Shown one piece after another: positions 35,675 to 44,343 of a stretch of DNA of 64,000 nucleotides. The first letter of the stretch is position 1. Every line of letters starts with the position of its first letter. A program made the position numbers and the translations under genes. Location of the stretch: positions 310,001-374,000 of the forward strand of contig NZ_JAFMOX010000066.1 of NCBI RefSeq assembly GCF_019049655.1. Direction: 5' to 3'. The notes beneath the pieces were generated by a model. It was given only the letters and a program-made list of their open reading frames with translations, was not told the DNA's origin and ran no database searches. The DNA is from Rahnella rivi. Its GTDB lineage: Bacteria; Pseudomonadota; Gammaproteobacteria; Enterobacterales; Enterobacteriaceae.

Positions 35675-36390
35675 TGCGCCGCGTACTGATCACCGGTGCC
35701 AGTTCGGGTATCGGTCAGCAACTGGCGCAGGATTACGCTGATGAAGGCTGGGAAGTCACGGCCTGCGGCCGCGATGGCGGCAAACTCGACGCCGTTGCCG
35801 GGCACAGCCCGCTTATCGTCCCGCTGAGTTTTGATATCACCGATCTGGCACAAACGCGTCAGGCACTTCAGGGCGTGCAGGCCGATCTGGTGATCCTCTG
35901 CGCCGGTACCTGTGAATACCTGGATAACGGCGTGGTGGAAGCCGAAAAAGTCGCACGGGTCATCAACACTAATTTCATGGGCCCGGTGAACTGCCTCGAT
36001 GCCCTGCTGCCCGGTTTAGCGCCCGGCAGCCGCGTGGCGCTGGTCGGTTCAACCGCCTCCTTGCTGCCGTTCCCCCGCGCCGAAGCCTATGGCGCCTCCA
36101 AAGCGGCGCTGGCGTATCTCGCCCGTTCGCTGTCGGTCGATCTGATGTCGCGCAATATCCACATCTCGCTGATCCAGCCGGGCTTTGTCGATACGCCGCT
36201 GACCTCACGCAATGACTTTCCGATGCCGATGATGGTCACCGTCAGTCAGGCGTCGGCGCACATCCGTAAAAAGCTGGCGCACGGAGCCAGTGAAATTGCC
36301 TTCCCGCCACTTTTTGCCCATTTACTGAAGGCGGCCGCATTGCTGCCGGTGGGCGTGCAAAAATGGTTAAGCCGAAAAATGGTGAGATAA
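35674..36390 (+). CDS. Short-chain dehydrogenase of the MerR-led operon
   Basis: Classical SDR of 238 aa with cofactor motif TGASSGIG (residues 7-14), CAGT, and catalytic Ser/Tyr/Lys (VGSTASLLPFPRAEAYGASKAA). The C-terminal basic helix WLSRKMVR suggests membrane association. It is separated by one base from the flavin oxidase gene. Role inferred from the operon: redox step on a lipid or its aldehyde. Confidence 0.82.
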   Translation: MRRVLITGASSGIGQQLAQDYADEGWEVTACGRDGGKLDAVAGHSPLIVPLSFDITDLAQTRQALQGVQADLVILCAGTCEYLDNGVVEAEKVARVINTNFMGPVNCLDALLPGLAPGSRVALVGSTASLLPFPRAEAYGASKAALAYLARSLSVDLMSRNIHISLIQPGFVDTPLTSRNDFPMPMMVTVSQASAHIRKKLAHGASEIAFPPLFAHLLKAAALLPVGVQKWLSRKMVR

Positions 36391-36391
36391 G

Positions 36392-37747
36392 ATGACAACA
36401 AAAGTGGCGATCGTCGGCAGCGGTATTTCCGGCCTCAGCTGTGCGTGGTTACTGGCGCAGCGTCAGCCTGACTGTGAAATTACTGTGTATGAATCCGCGG
36501 CGACGCTGGGCGGGCACACCGCCACGCAGGACGTGGTGTGCGACGGCAAAGAGTACGCCATCGACACCGGTTTTATTGTCTACAACACCCGCACCTATCC
36601 TCATTTTATTGCCCTGCTGAAAGAGCTGGGCATTGAAGGCCAGACCACCGAAATGAGTTTTTCGGTGCGAAACCCGGTGAGCGGGCTGGAGTATAACGGC
36701 CACTCGCTGAACAGCCTTTTTGCCCAACGGCGTAACCTGTTTAAGCCACAGTTCTGGCGGTTTATCCTCGAAATTCTGCGCTTTAATAAACTGTGCAAGG
36801 CGCGCCTGCTCAATGCGCATAACGATGAAGATACGCTGGCTGACTTGCTGGATCAGAACGGCTTTACCCCGTTTTTCGCCCTGCACTACGTGCTGCCCAT
36901 GGGCGCGGCGATCTGGTCCTCTTCCCTGAACGACATGGCGAATTTTCCGCTGTCGATGTTCCTGCGCTTTTTCGACAATCACGGCCTGCTGGACGTGGCT
37001 AACCGCCCGCAGTGGATGGTGGTGCCGGGCGGCTCGCGGGAATATATCCGCCGGATGCACGAAAAATTACCGCGCAGCGTGACCCTCAGAACCCATACGC
37101 CGGTGACTGCCATCACCCGCAGCACTTACGATGTGACGCTGCACTCCGCACGCGGCGAAGAAACCTATGATCAGGTGATTTTTGCCTGCCATTCCGATCA
37201 GGCGCTGGCGATTTTAGGCGACAGCGCCACGGCGGATGAACGTGCCATACTCAGTTCGCTGCCGTACCAGGCCAACGACGTGATTTTGCACACCGACACC
37301 CATCTGTTGCCGCGTGAAAAGCGTGCGTGGGCGAGCTGGAATTATCAGTTACCTAATTCGCTGAAATCCTCCACCCGTGCCGATATGCGCGATACCAGCC
37401 CGGCGCACACCCGCCGCGCCAGCGTGACCTACAACATGAATATTTTGCAGGGTCTGGATGCGCCACACACTTTCTGCGTCTCGCTCAATCCGCTGACGCC
37501 GATTGATGAAAGCAAGGTGCTTTTCCGCACCACCTACATGCACCCTGTGCTGAATCTGGAAAGTCACCACGCGCAGCAACAGCGTTTTCGCATTAACGGC
37601 CAGCACCGCACCTGGTTTTGCGGCGCGTACTGGTACAACGGATTTCATGAAGACGGTGTCAACAGCGCCCGCGATGTGGTCGCGCAACTGGATTTGCAAC
37701 TCAGCCGTGAAGCAGAACAACGGACGTCTGAGCAGGCCGCGTCATGA
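36392..37747 (+). CDS. FAD-dependent amine-oxidase-like protein
   Basis: Flavoprotein of 451 aa of the amine oxidase/desaturase group. Rossmann motif GSGISGLSCAWLLA is at residues 9-22, followed by GGHTATQ and the conserved DTGFIVYNTRTYPHF. The C-terminus FCGAYWYNGFHEDGVNSA contacts FAD. It overlaps the DUF1365 gene by four bases. In Rhodobacter a homologous flavin protein beside CFA-like and DUF1365 genes acts on fatty acyl chains; that function here is inference. Confidence 0.83.
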   Translation: MTTKVAIVGSGISGLSCAWLLAQRQPDCEITVYESAATLGGHTATQDVVCDGKEYAIDTGFIVYNTRTYPHFIALLKELGIEGQTTEMSFSVRNPVSGLEYNGHSLNSLFAQRRNLFKPQFWRFILEILRFNKLCKARLLNAHNDEDTLADLLDQNGFTPFFALHYVLPMGAAIWSSSLNDMANFPLSMFLRFFDNHGLLDVANRPQWMVVPGGSREYIRRMHEKLPRSVTLRTHTPVTAITRSTYDVTLHSARGEETYDQVIFACHSDQALAILGDSATADERAILSSLPYQANDVILHTDTHLLPREKRAWASWNYQLPNSLKSSTRADMRDTSPAHTRRASVTYNMNILQGLDAPHTFCVSLNPLTPIDESKVLFRTTYMHPVLNLESHHAQQQRFRINGQHRTWFCGAYWYNGFHEDGVNSARDVVAQLDLQLSREAEQRTSEQAAS

Positions 37748-38460
37748 ACAGCACGCTGTACGTCGGCACGGTGCGCCATCGCCGGTTTACGCCGGTCGAT
37801 CACCGCTTCGACTACGACATTTTCATGCCGCTGATCGACCTTGACGAGCTGGATCAACTCCCCGCCGTGGGCATCCGCCTTGAGCGGTTTTCAGCGGCGA
37901 GCTTTCGCCGCAAAGATTATCTCGGCGGCGGCGACATCAAAACCAAAGCACAGGACCGGATTGCCGAACTGACCGGAGAACGCCCGGATGGCCGGGTGAT
38001 GTTGCTGTGCCAGTTGTGCTATTTCGGCTGCTATTTCAATCCGGTCAATTTTTACTACCTGTATGATAAGGCAGGTATTTTGCGCTGGATGCTGGCCGAA
38101 GTACGCAATACGCCCTGGAACGAACGCCACACCTACGCCGTGCTCCCTGACGGCTCGCAACCGGTGCCGAAAGCCTTTCATGTGTCGCCCTTTAATCCGA
38201 TGGACATGGTCTATCACTGGCGTCTGACACCACCCGGAAAAGAGTTACACATCACTATCGAAAATCACCGCAAAGAACGTGAATTCGATGCTGCCCTGTC
38301 CCTCAGGGCGCTGCCGCTGACCCGCGAGGCGCTGCGTAAGCAACTGTGGCGACTGCCCCTGATGACCGCGAAAACCGCCCTGACCATTTACTGGCAGGCG
38401 GTAAAACTGTGGCTGAAACGGGCACCTGTTTATTCTCATCCTCCTGTTGATAAGGACTGA
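37744..38460 (+). CDS. DUF1365 family protein
   Basis: A 238-aa DUF1365 protein with family blocks STLYVGTVRHRRFTPVDHRF, FGCYFNPVNFYYLYD, EVRNTPWNERH and KAFHVSPFNPMDMVYHW. Biochemistry is undefined. It is nearly always between a flavin amine oxidase and a CFA-type methyltransferase, as here, so it is likely part of the same acyl-chain modification. Confidence 0.88.
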   Translation: MNSTLYVGTVRHRRFTPVDHRFDYDIFMPLIDLDELDQLPAVGIRLERFSAASFRRKDYLGGGDIKTKAQDRIAELTGERPDGRVMLLCQLCYFGCYFNPVNFYYLYDKAGILRWMLAEVRNTPWNERHTYAVLPDGSQPVPKAFHVSPFNPMDMVYHWRLTPPGKELHITIENHRKEREFDAALSLRALPLTREALRKQLWRLPLMTAKTALTIYWQAVKLWLKRAPVYSHPPVDKD

Positions 38461-38462
38461 TC

Positions 38463-39695
38463 ATGAGCCAACCCGAAGTGCAACTCGCCCGCGAAGGGGC
38501 GACGAACCGGCGCAGCAAGGCTGCACGCGCACTGATCCTCGGCGTGTTAAAACAGCTGCATGGTGCCGGTCTGACCCTGCGGGAAGCCGGCGAGAATTCG
38601 CTGTTTTTTGGTGACCCGACGGCGCCGCTGCAAGGGGAAATCGAAGTACATAACCTGCGCGCCTACCGCCGTGTTTTGCTCGGCGGCAGCATTGCGGCGG
38701 GAGAAAGTTATATTGACGGCGACTGGACGACGCCCAATCTGACCACCGTGCTGCAACTGCTGGCGGAAAACCTCAAACTGGTTGATAAGCTCGAGGCCCG
38801 CCTGAGCTGGGTCACCGCGCCGGTAAACAGCCTGATCCACTTTTTCCGCCGCAACAGTCCGTCGCAGGCACGCAAAAACATTTCAGCCCATTACGATCTG
38901 GGCAACGATTTTTACCAGGGTTTTCTCGATGAGAAAATGCTCTATTCGTCAGCCTGGTATCAGGAACCGCAGATGACGCTGGAACAGGCGCAGGAAGCAA
39001 AAATGCGTCGCCTGTGCGATCAGCTGCACCTGCATGCAGGGGATCACCTGCTGGAAATCGGTACCGGCTGGGGAGCCATGGCGGAATTCGCCGCCCGTGA
39101 ATATGGCTGTCAGGTCACCACCACCACGATTTCCCGCGAGCAGTACGACTATGCCTGTGAGCGCATCGAAAAGGCCGGACTGACCGGTCGCGTCACCGTG
39201 CTGTTTGAAGACTATCGCGCGCTGCGCGGGCAGTTCGACAAACTGGTGTCGATAGAGATGATCGAAGCGGTCGGCAAACGCTACCTCAAAACCTTTTTCA
39301 AACGCTGCAACGCCCTGCTCAAGCCGAACGGCCGCATGGCCATTCAGGCGATCACCATTGCCGATCAGCGTTATGCCTCTTACAGCCGCAACGTCGATTT
39401 CATTCAGCGTTACGTGTTTCCCGGCGGTTTTTTACCTTCCATCACCGCCATGAACGACACCATGACCCGCTGCACCGGCCTGGTGGTACGCGATCTGTTC
39501 GACATTGGTTTCGACTATGCCCGCACGCTGCATGAATGGCGTGAACGCGTACAACGTTACTGGAATGCCCAGCTGGACGGCACGCAGGACGAACGTTTCC
39601 GCCGCCTGTGGCTGTTTTATCTGTGCTACTGCGAGGCCGGATTCCGCGCCCGCACCATCAGCACCGTGCAGCTTATCGCCGAGCGGCGCGCATGA
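38463..39695 (+). CDS. Cyclopropane-fatty-acyl-phospholipid synthase-like methyltransferase
   Basis: SAM-dependent lipid methyltransferase of 410 aa. The CFA-family substrate motif HYDLGNDFYQGFLD and SAM motif LEIGTGWGAMAEFAA are intact; YCEAGFRARTIST closes the protein. It probably methylates or cyclopropanates membrane acyl chains. It is a paralogue of housekeeping cfa, tied to this operon. It overlaps the DUF2878 gene by four bases. Confidence 0.88.
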   Translation: MSQPEVQLAREGATNRRSKAARALILGVLKQLHGAGLTLREAGENSLFFGDPTAPLQGEIEVHNLRAYRRVLLGGSIAAGESYIDGDWTTPNLTTVLQLLAENLKLVDKLEARLSWVTAPVNSLIHFFRRNSPSQARKNISAHYDLGNDFYQGFLDEKMLYSSAWYQEPQMTLEQAQEAKMRRLCDQLHLHAGDHLLEIGTGWGAMAEFAAREYGCQVTTTTISREQYDYACERIEKAGLTGRVTVLFEDYRALRGQFDKLVSIEMIEAVGKRYLKTFFKRCNALLKPNGRMAIQAITIADQRYASYSRNVDFIQRYVFPGGFLPSITAMNDTMTRCTGLVVRDLFDIGFDYARTLHEWRERVQRYWNAQLDGTQDERFRRLWLFYLCYCEAGFRARTISTVQLIAERRA

Positions 39696-40183
39696 GCACC
39701 CTGCGCTTCTGGCTGCTGACGCTGGGCTTTGATGCCTGGTGGACGCTGGCCGTGTGGGGGCGCGAACGCGTTATTGTTTTTCTGCTGATCAGCAGCTTTC
39801 TGATGCTGGCCTTTACACCGTCCCGCCGCCGGTTATGGGTGGCGGTGGCCTGCACGCTGGGCATTATTCTTGATTCTGTCTGGTGCATTCTCGGGCTGTT
39901 TGAGTTCACCGGTTCGACCGGCGTACCGCCTTGGATGATGGCGCTGTGGCTGGGTTTCAGCGCGTGGTGGTTGTGGCTTCTGGGCTATTTACAGTTCGCC
40001 TGGTACTGGCTGATCCCGCTCGGCGCGGTCAGCGGCCCGCTGGCGTATTTCATCGGTATGCGTCTGGGGGCGATGGAACTTCTCGCCTCTCCCGCTCACG
40101 TCTGGTTGCTGATGGCAGCGGGCTGGGCGGTGTTCCTGCCGCTTATCAGCCTGCCGGTTTTACTGCACAGGAGAAGACCATGA
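39692..40183 (+). CDS. DUF2878 membrane protein
   Basis: A 163-aa polytopic protein with about five hydrophobic segments, very rich in Trp. The start at 39692 (ATGA overlap) is fixed by coupling to the preceding stop; the frame opens earlier at 39608 without support. DUF2878 proteins recur in this operon type. Function unknown. Confidence 0.78.
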   Translation: MSTLRFWLLTLGFDAWWTLAVWGRERVIVFLLISSFLMLAFTPSRRRLWVAVACTLGIILDSVWCILGLFEFTGSTGVPPWMMALWLGFSAWWLWLLGYLQFAWYWLIPLGAVSGPLAYFIGMRLGAMELLASPAHVWLLMAAGWAVFLPLISLPVLLHRRRP

Positions 40184-40707
40184 GACGTATGTTAACGGCC
40201 GCACTGGCACTGATGCTTTCCTTCTCTGCATTTGCCTCCACGCCCTGGGCGCAGTGGCAACAGGTTGGCCGCGCCACCTTAACCTGGGGGCCGTTCGAGG
40301 TTTATCACTCCTCATTACTGACACCGGGGGGGAAATATGAGGCGCAAAAATGGCCGCAGGCACTGGTTATTGATTATCTGCGCAGCATTGATCGCGAGGA
40401 GCTGACCAAAGCCACTGAAGAACAGTGGCAAAAACTGGGCATCGACAGTGAGGCGCAAAAAAATGGCTGGCTGGAAGCCGTTGAAAAGACCTGGCCGGAT
40501 GTCAGTAATGGCAGCCAGATCGTCTTTCTCGCCACTGAAAAAGGCGGTCAGTTTTACAGCCGCGCCCCCAACAGCGTGATGACAGCGCCCGTCGGCGACA
40601 CCTTCAGCCCGGCGTTTCGCGATGCATTTCTGGCGATCTGGCTCTCTCCCGCCACGCAGTATCCTGATTTACGCAGCAAGCTCATCGGCGCATCGGCGTC
40701 AGATTAA
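40180..40707 (+). CDS. Periplasmic chalcone-isomerase-like protein
   Basis: A 175-aa exported protein with signal MRRMLTAALALMLSFSAFAS and then the chalcone-isomerase-like fold (WQQVGRATLTWGPFEVYHSSLLTP ... ALVIDYLRSIDREELTKATEEQW in outline). The fold is used by fatty-acid-binding proteins, so binding of a modified acyl product in the periplasm is plausible. Its start overlaps the DUF2878 stop by four bases. Confidence 0.75.
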   Translation: MRRMLTAALALMLSFSAFASTPWAQWQQVGRATLTWGPFEVYHSSLLTPGGKYEAQKWPQALVIDYLRSIDREELTKATEEQWQKLGIDSEAQKNGWLEAVEKTWPDVSNGSQIVFLATEKGGQFYSRAPNSVMTAPVGDTFSPAFRDAFLAIWLSPATQYPDLRSKLIGASASD

Positions 40708-40729
40708 GGTTCATCCGACCGGAGGTTTT

Positions 40730-41278
40730 ATGACAGTTTCCCACTCTGTTCTGCGCAAAGGTTTTCTCGGTCTGATGACAGCCTGCGTGCTGTTACTCAC
40801 CAGTTGCAGCGCCGACATCAAAGATTACGCACAGACACAACCGAAGCTGGATATTTTCACTTATTTCAGCGGGGACAGCCTGGCTTACGGCATGGTGCAG
40901 GATTACACGCATAAACAAACGCGGCGTTTTGCGGTGAAAATTCGCGGCGATGTGGTTGCCGACACGCTGACGCTGCATGAAGATTTTGTCTATGACGATG
41001 GCGAGAAACAGACCCGCGTCTGGCACATCCGCAAACTGGCCGACGGCACCTACACCGGCACCGCGGGCGACATCATCGGCACCGCAAAAGGCCAGTCGGC
41101 GGGCAATGCGTTTAACTGGAACTACGTGATGGACGTCAAATCAGGCGGCAGCACCTACCGCCTGACGTTCGATGACTGGATTTACCAGCAGGATCAACAG
41201 CACCTGTTTAACGTCACCTCGCTGAAAAAATTCGGCGTAGAAGTGGCGCGGGTGACGTTGTTCTTTGAGAAGAAATAG
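40730..41278 (+). CDS. DUF3833 lipoprotein
   Basis: A 182-aa lipoprotein: basic start, hydrophobic stretch, and lipobox LTSC, giving a lipidated Cys near residue 25; the following Ser-Ala suggests outer-membrane sorting. The mature part (FTYFSGDSLAYGMVQDYT, WNYVMDVKSGGSTYRLTFDDW) is typical DUF3833. GGAGGTTTT precedes the ATG. It is the last gene of the operon, 22 bp after the isomerase-like gene. Confidence 0.82.
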   Translation: MTVSHSVLRKGFLGLMTACVLLLTSCSADIKDYAQTQPKLDIFTYFSGDSLAYGMVQDYTHKQTRRFAVKIRGDVVADTLTLHEDFVYDDGEKQTRVWHIRKLADGTYTGTAGDIIGTAKGQSAGNAFNWNYVMDVKSGGSTYRLTFDDWIYQQDQQHLFNVTSLKKFGVEVARVTLFFEKK

Positions 41279-41328
41279 GTCTGCCTCCTCCCCTGCAAAG
41301 GGGAGGAGTAAAACACATCGGCTTTCGG

Positions 41329-42243
41329 TTAAACCTTCACTTCCTTAATGACCGATTTCTTTCGCCCGAAGACAAATTTCCCCAGCGTGACCAGCAGCAC
41401 CGCGCACAGGATAATCCCCAGCGCGACCCATTCGACCGGTGACAGGGATTCACCGGCGAAACCAATGCCGAGCAGAACGGCGACGATCGGGTTGACGTAG
41501 GCGTAGCTGGTGGCGAGGGCCGGACGTACGGTTTTTAGCAGGAACATGTATGCACTGATGGCGATCATCGAGCCGAACACAATCAGATAACCGAGCGCCA
41601 GAAAGCCGTGCAGCGAAGGCGTGGCGGCCAGGTGCTCGCCGTTTAACTGGCTGGCGATCAGCAACACCACGCCGGCGACAATCATCTCCGCCGCACCGGC
41701 CATCAGGCCTGCTGGCAGCGGCAGACGCGAACTCCACACTGAACCGAATGCCCAGCTTATCGAAGCCAGCAGAATCAGCGCCGCGCCCCACGGATTGCCC
41801 CCCAGATTGCTGCCGGTATTGAGCAGCACAATCCCGAACAGGCCAATGCCCACGCCGGTCCATTCCAGACGGCTGTTCGGCATCCCCCACAGGCGGCTAA
41901 AGCACAGCGTAAACAGGGGCACGGTCGCCACCATTACCGCCGCAATGCCGGACGGCACCTGCATATGTTCCGCGACGGTCACCAGACCATTGCCCACCGA
42001 GAGCAGCAAAATACCCACCGCACCGGCGGCCAGCCACTGTTTCAGACCGGGGAACTTATGCCCGCGCAGCAGCAGAAAAGTGAACATCACGCAGCCGGCG
42101 AGAAAGAAACGCAGCCCGGCCATCATCAGCGGCGGCCAGCTTTCCACACCGACGCGGATCACAAAATAGGTAGAACCCCAGATAAAATACAGCGCAAACA
42201 AAGCAGCGATTAACGGCAGCAAGGAACGGGAGACTGAAGGCAT
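41329..42243 (-). CDS. yedA: YedA, EamA-family (DMT) transporter
   Basis: Ten-helix drug/metabolite transporter of 304 aa. It matches recalled E. coli YedA in IWGSTYFVIRVGVESWPPLMMAG, GNPWGA, SISWAFGSVWSSRLPLP and VRPALATSYAYVNPIVAVLLG. The exporter's substrate is unknown. It is convergent with the preceding lipoprotein gene, 50 bp apart. Confidence 0.9.
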   Translation of the reverse strand: MPSVSRSLLPLIAALFALYFIWGSTYFVIRVGVESWPPLMMAGLRFFLAGCVMFTFLLLRGHKFPGLKQWLAAGAVGILLLSVGNGLVTVAEHMQVPSGIAAVMVATVPLFTLCFSRLWGMPNSRLEWTGVGIGLFGIVLLNTGSNLGGNPWGAALILLASISWAFGSVWSSRLPLPAGLMAGAAEMIVAGVVLLIASQLNGEHLAATPSLHGFLALGYLIVFGSMIAISAYMFLLKTVRPALATSYAYVNPIVAVLLGIGFAGESLSPVEWVALGIILCAVLLVTLGKFVFGRKKSVIKEVKV

Positions 42244-42466
42244 AGGAATAACTTATTAGCGTGATAACGAAGGCAGACAGTTAACGCTATTGCCCTGATT
42301 AACGGCAAGGAAATCTGTGCGATCGCATCAAAATGTTGCTAAAAAGTTTCTGCATATGACAAAACATGCGCTGAGATCAGCGATAAAGTAATCGCCGCAT
42401 GAATAGTGTGTTGCAGGGGTAACGAAACAATTTATAATTCCCGACTCATTTTCTGAGGTACTGCAC

Positions 42467-42643
42467 ATGAACTCGCTTGGCAAAAAATTATTTATCGCAT
42501 TGTTTGGTCTGATGGCAATTGGCGCGATCGGTGGCGTGATGGTTGCAGGCTACGCCGTGGTTATTCAGGATGACGCCAAACCGGTCAGCGATAACGATGC
42601 CCCGTCCGTGGTGCCTGCGCCACCCTCTGCGTCAGCGAACTGA
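42467..42643 (+). CDS. Predicted 58-aa single-pass membrane protein
   Basis: MNSLGKKLFIALFGLMAIG followed by a glycine-rich hydrophobic helix and a Pro/Ala/Ser-rich polar tail. GAGG nine bases before the ATG supports translation. The stop lies inside the 3' end of yehW: the two convergent frames overlap by 12 bp. I do not recognise the family. Confidence 0.6.
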   Translation: MNSLGKKLFIALFGLMAIGAIGGVMVAGYAVVIQDDAKPVSDNDAPSVVPAPPSASAN

Positions 42644-43402
42644 TTCGTCTGCTGACCGCTGCTGCCAGCGGTGTAACCAGCGGCTCCAGCGTTCAAACAG
42701 CATATCCACGCAAATCGCCAGAAGCGCGACGATCGCCGCACCCTGCAACACATAAGCGGTGTTGAAGCCGCTCAGCCCAATGATGATCGGTGAACCAAGG
42801 CTCGATGTGCCGACCGTCGAGGCAATCGCCGCCGTGCCGATATTGATGATAACCGAAGTCCGGATCCCGGCGATGATCACCGGCGCCGCCAGCGGAATCT
42901 CCACTTTACGCAACATCTGCCAGCGGCTCATGCCGACACCCTGGGCAATTTCCCGCGCCGAGGCAGACACGGATTCAATACCGGCAATGGTTCCCTGCAA
43001 TATCGGCAGCAAGCCGTAAAGGACCAGCGCGATAATCGCCGGTTTTTCGCTGAACCCCATCACCGGTACCGCCACGGCCAGCACCGCCACCGGCGGAAAG
43101 GTCTGCCCCATCGCCACCAACGTCTCCACCAAAGATCGAAATTCTTTTCCCGCCGGGCGCGTAACGCCAACCCCCGCCGCCACGCCGATCACCACCGCAA
43201 TCAGGCTGGATATGCCGACCAGCATCAGATGCGCGGCCACCAGCGAGGCAAAACTTTCCTGCTGATAAACCGGCCGGCTCAGTTGCGGAAACATCCAGTG
43301 GAACACCCCGCCGAGCGAGGTCATGCCGAAAATCAGCGCCAGCAATAAAGCGAACAACCAGGGTAAAGGATCGGTGATAACCCGCCGTAAACCTCGTTTC
43401 AT
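42632..43402 (-). CDS. yehW: YehW, osmoprotectant-type ABC permease
   Basis: Permease of 256 aa with about six helices and the BPD loop VSASAREIAQGVGMSRWQMLRKVEIPLAAP. It is the last gene of osmF-yehYXW and overlaps yehX by four bases. In E. coli this system is sigma-S and osmotic-stress linked and has low affinity for betaines. Confidence 0.9.
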   Translation of the reverse strand: MKRGLRRVITDPLPWLFALLLALIFGMTSLGGVFHWMFPQLSRPVYQQESFASLVAAHLMLVGISSLIAVVIGVAAGVGVTRPAGKEFRSLVETLVAMGQTFPPVAVLAVAVPVMGFSEKPAIIALVLYGLLPILQGTIAGIESVSASAREIAQGVGMSRWQMLRKVEIPLAAPVIIAGIRTSVIINIGTAAIASTVGTSSLGSPIIIGLSGFNTAYVLQGAAIVALLAICVDMLFERWSRWLHRWQQRSADESVR

Positions 43403-44343
43403 GCCTCACTCCTTTGCGCGGTGAGATCGGCAAAATGCAACACGCCGACCGGTTGCCCCTGCTCATCCACCACCGGCAGCTGCGCAGCCTGCTGCGCAAC
43501 AAACGCAGACAACGCCTGACTCAGGCTCATCGACGCCCGCAGCGGTTTCTGGCTGCCGGTATAGTGCTCGCCGTGGCGGGTGCGCGAACTGACATCCTGC
43601 AACGACAGCAGACGAATGCCCATGTCGCTGCCGCCAAAGAAATCGCGCACGAACGGCGTCGCCGGTTTGGTCAGCAACTCCAGCGGCGTTCCCTGCTGCA
43701 CCACCTGCCCGTCGTTAAGCAGCACAATGCGGTCGGCCAGCGTCAGCGCTTCATCAATATCATGTGTCACCAGCACAATGGTGCGGTGGGTCATTTTATG
43801 GATGCGCGCCACTTCTTCCTGCAACGTGGCGCGGGTCACCGGGTCAAGCGCGCCGAAAGGTTCATCCATCAGCAACACTTCCGGGTCAGACGCCAGCGCA
43901 CGCGCCACGCCGACGCGCTGTTGTTGCCCGCCGGAAAGCTGATGCGGATAACGCTGACGAAACTGTTTCGGATCGAGATTGAGCAGCGACAATAATTCGG
44001 TCACGCGGTCGCGGATTTTCGCCTTCGGCCATTTCAGCAGTTGCGGCACCGTGGCGATATTCTCCTCGACCGTCCAGTGCGGGAACAGGCCAATCGACTG
44101 GATCGCATAGCCCATCCGGCGGCGCAGATCCTGCGCGCGGAATTTTTCTATCGGTTCACCGGCAAATAAAATTTCCCCCCGGTCGTGCTCCACCAGCCGG
44201 TTAATCATTTTCAGCGTGGTGGATTTTCCGGAACCGGACGTACCGATCAGCACCGTGAATTCGCCTTTGGCCATTTCCAGCGTGAGATCGCGCACGACCG
44301 CTTTTCCGGCAAAGTGTTTGCTAACCTGCTTGAAATGAATCAT
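43399..44343 (-). CDS. yehX: YehX, osmoprotectant-type ABC ATPase
   Basis: ATPase of 314 aa: Walker A GTSGSGKST, Q-loop MGYAIQSIGLFPHW, signature LSGGQQQR and Walker B VLLMDEPFGALDP. A C-terminal CBS-like segment (about residues 245-310) fits ionic-strength sensing seen in OpuA/ProV relatives. It overlaps yehY by four bases. Confidence 0.92.
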   Translation of the reverse strand: MIHFKQVSKHFAGKAVVRDLTLEMAKGEFTVLIGTSGSGKSTTLKMINRLVEHDRGEILFAGEPIEKFRAQDLRRRMGYAIQSIGLFPHWTVEENIATVPQLLKWPKAKIRDRVTELLSLLNLDPKQFRQRYPHQLSGGQQQRVGVARALASDPEVLLMDEPFGALDPVTRATLQEEVARIHKMTHRTIVLVTHDIDEALTLADRIVLLNDGQVVQQGTPLELLTKPATPFVRDFFGGSDMGIRLLSLQDVSSRTRHGEHYTGSQKPLRASMSLSQALSAFVAQQAAQLPVVDEQGQPVGVLHFADLTAQRSEA

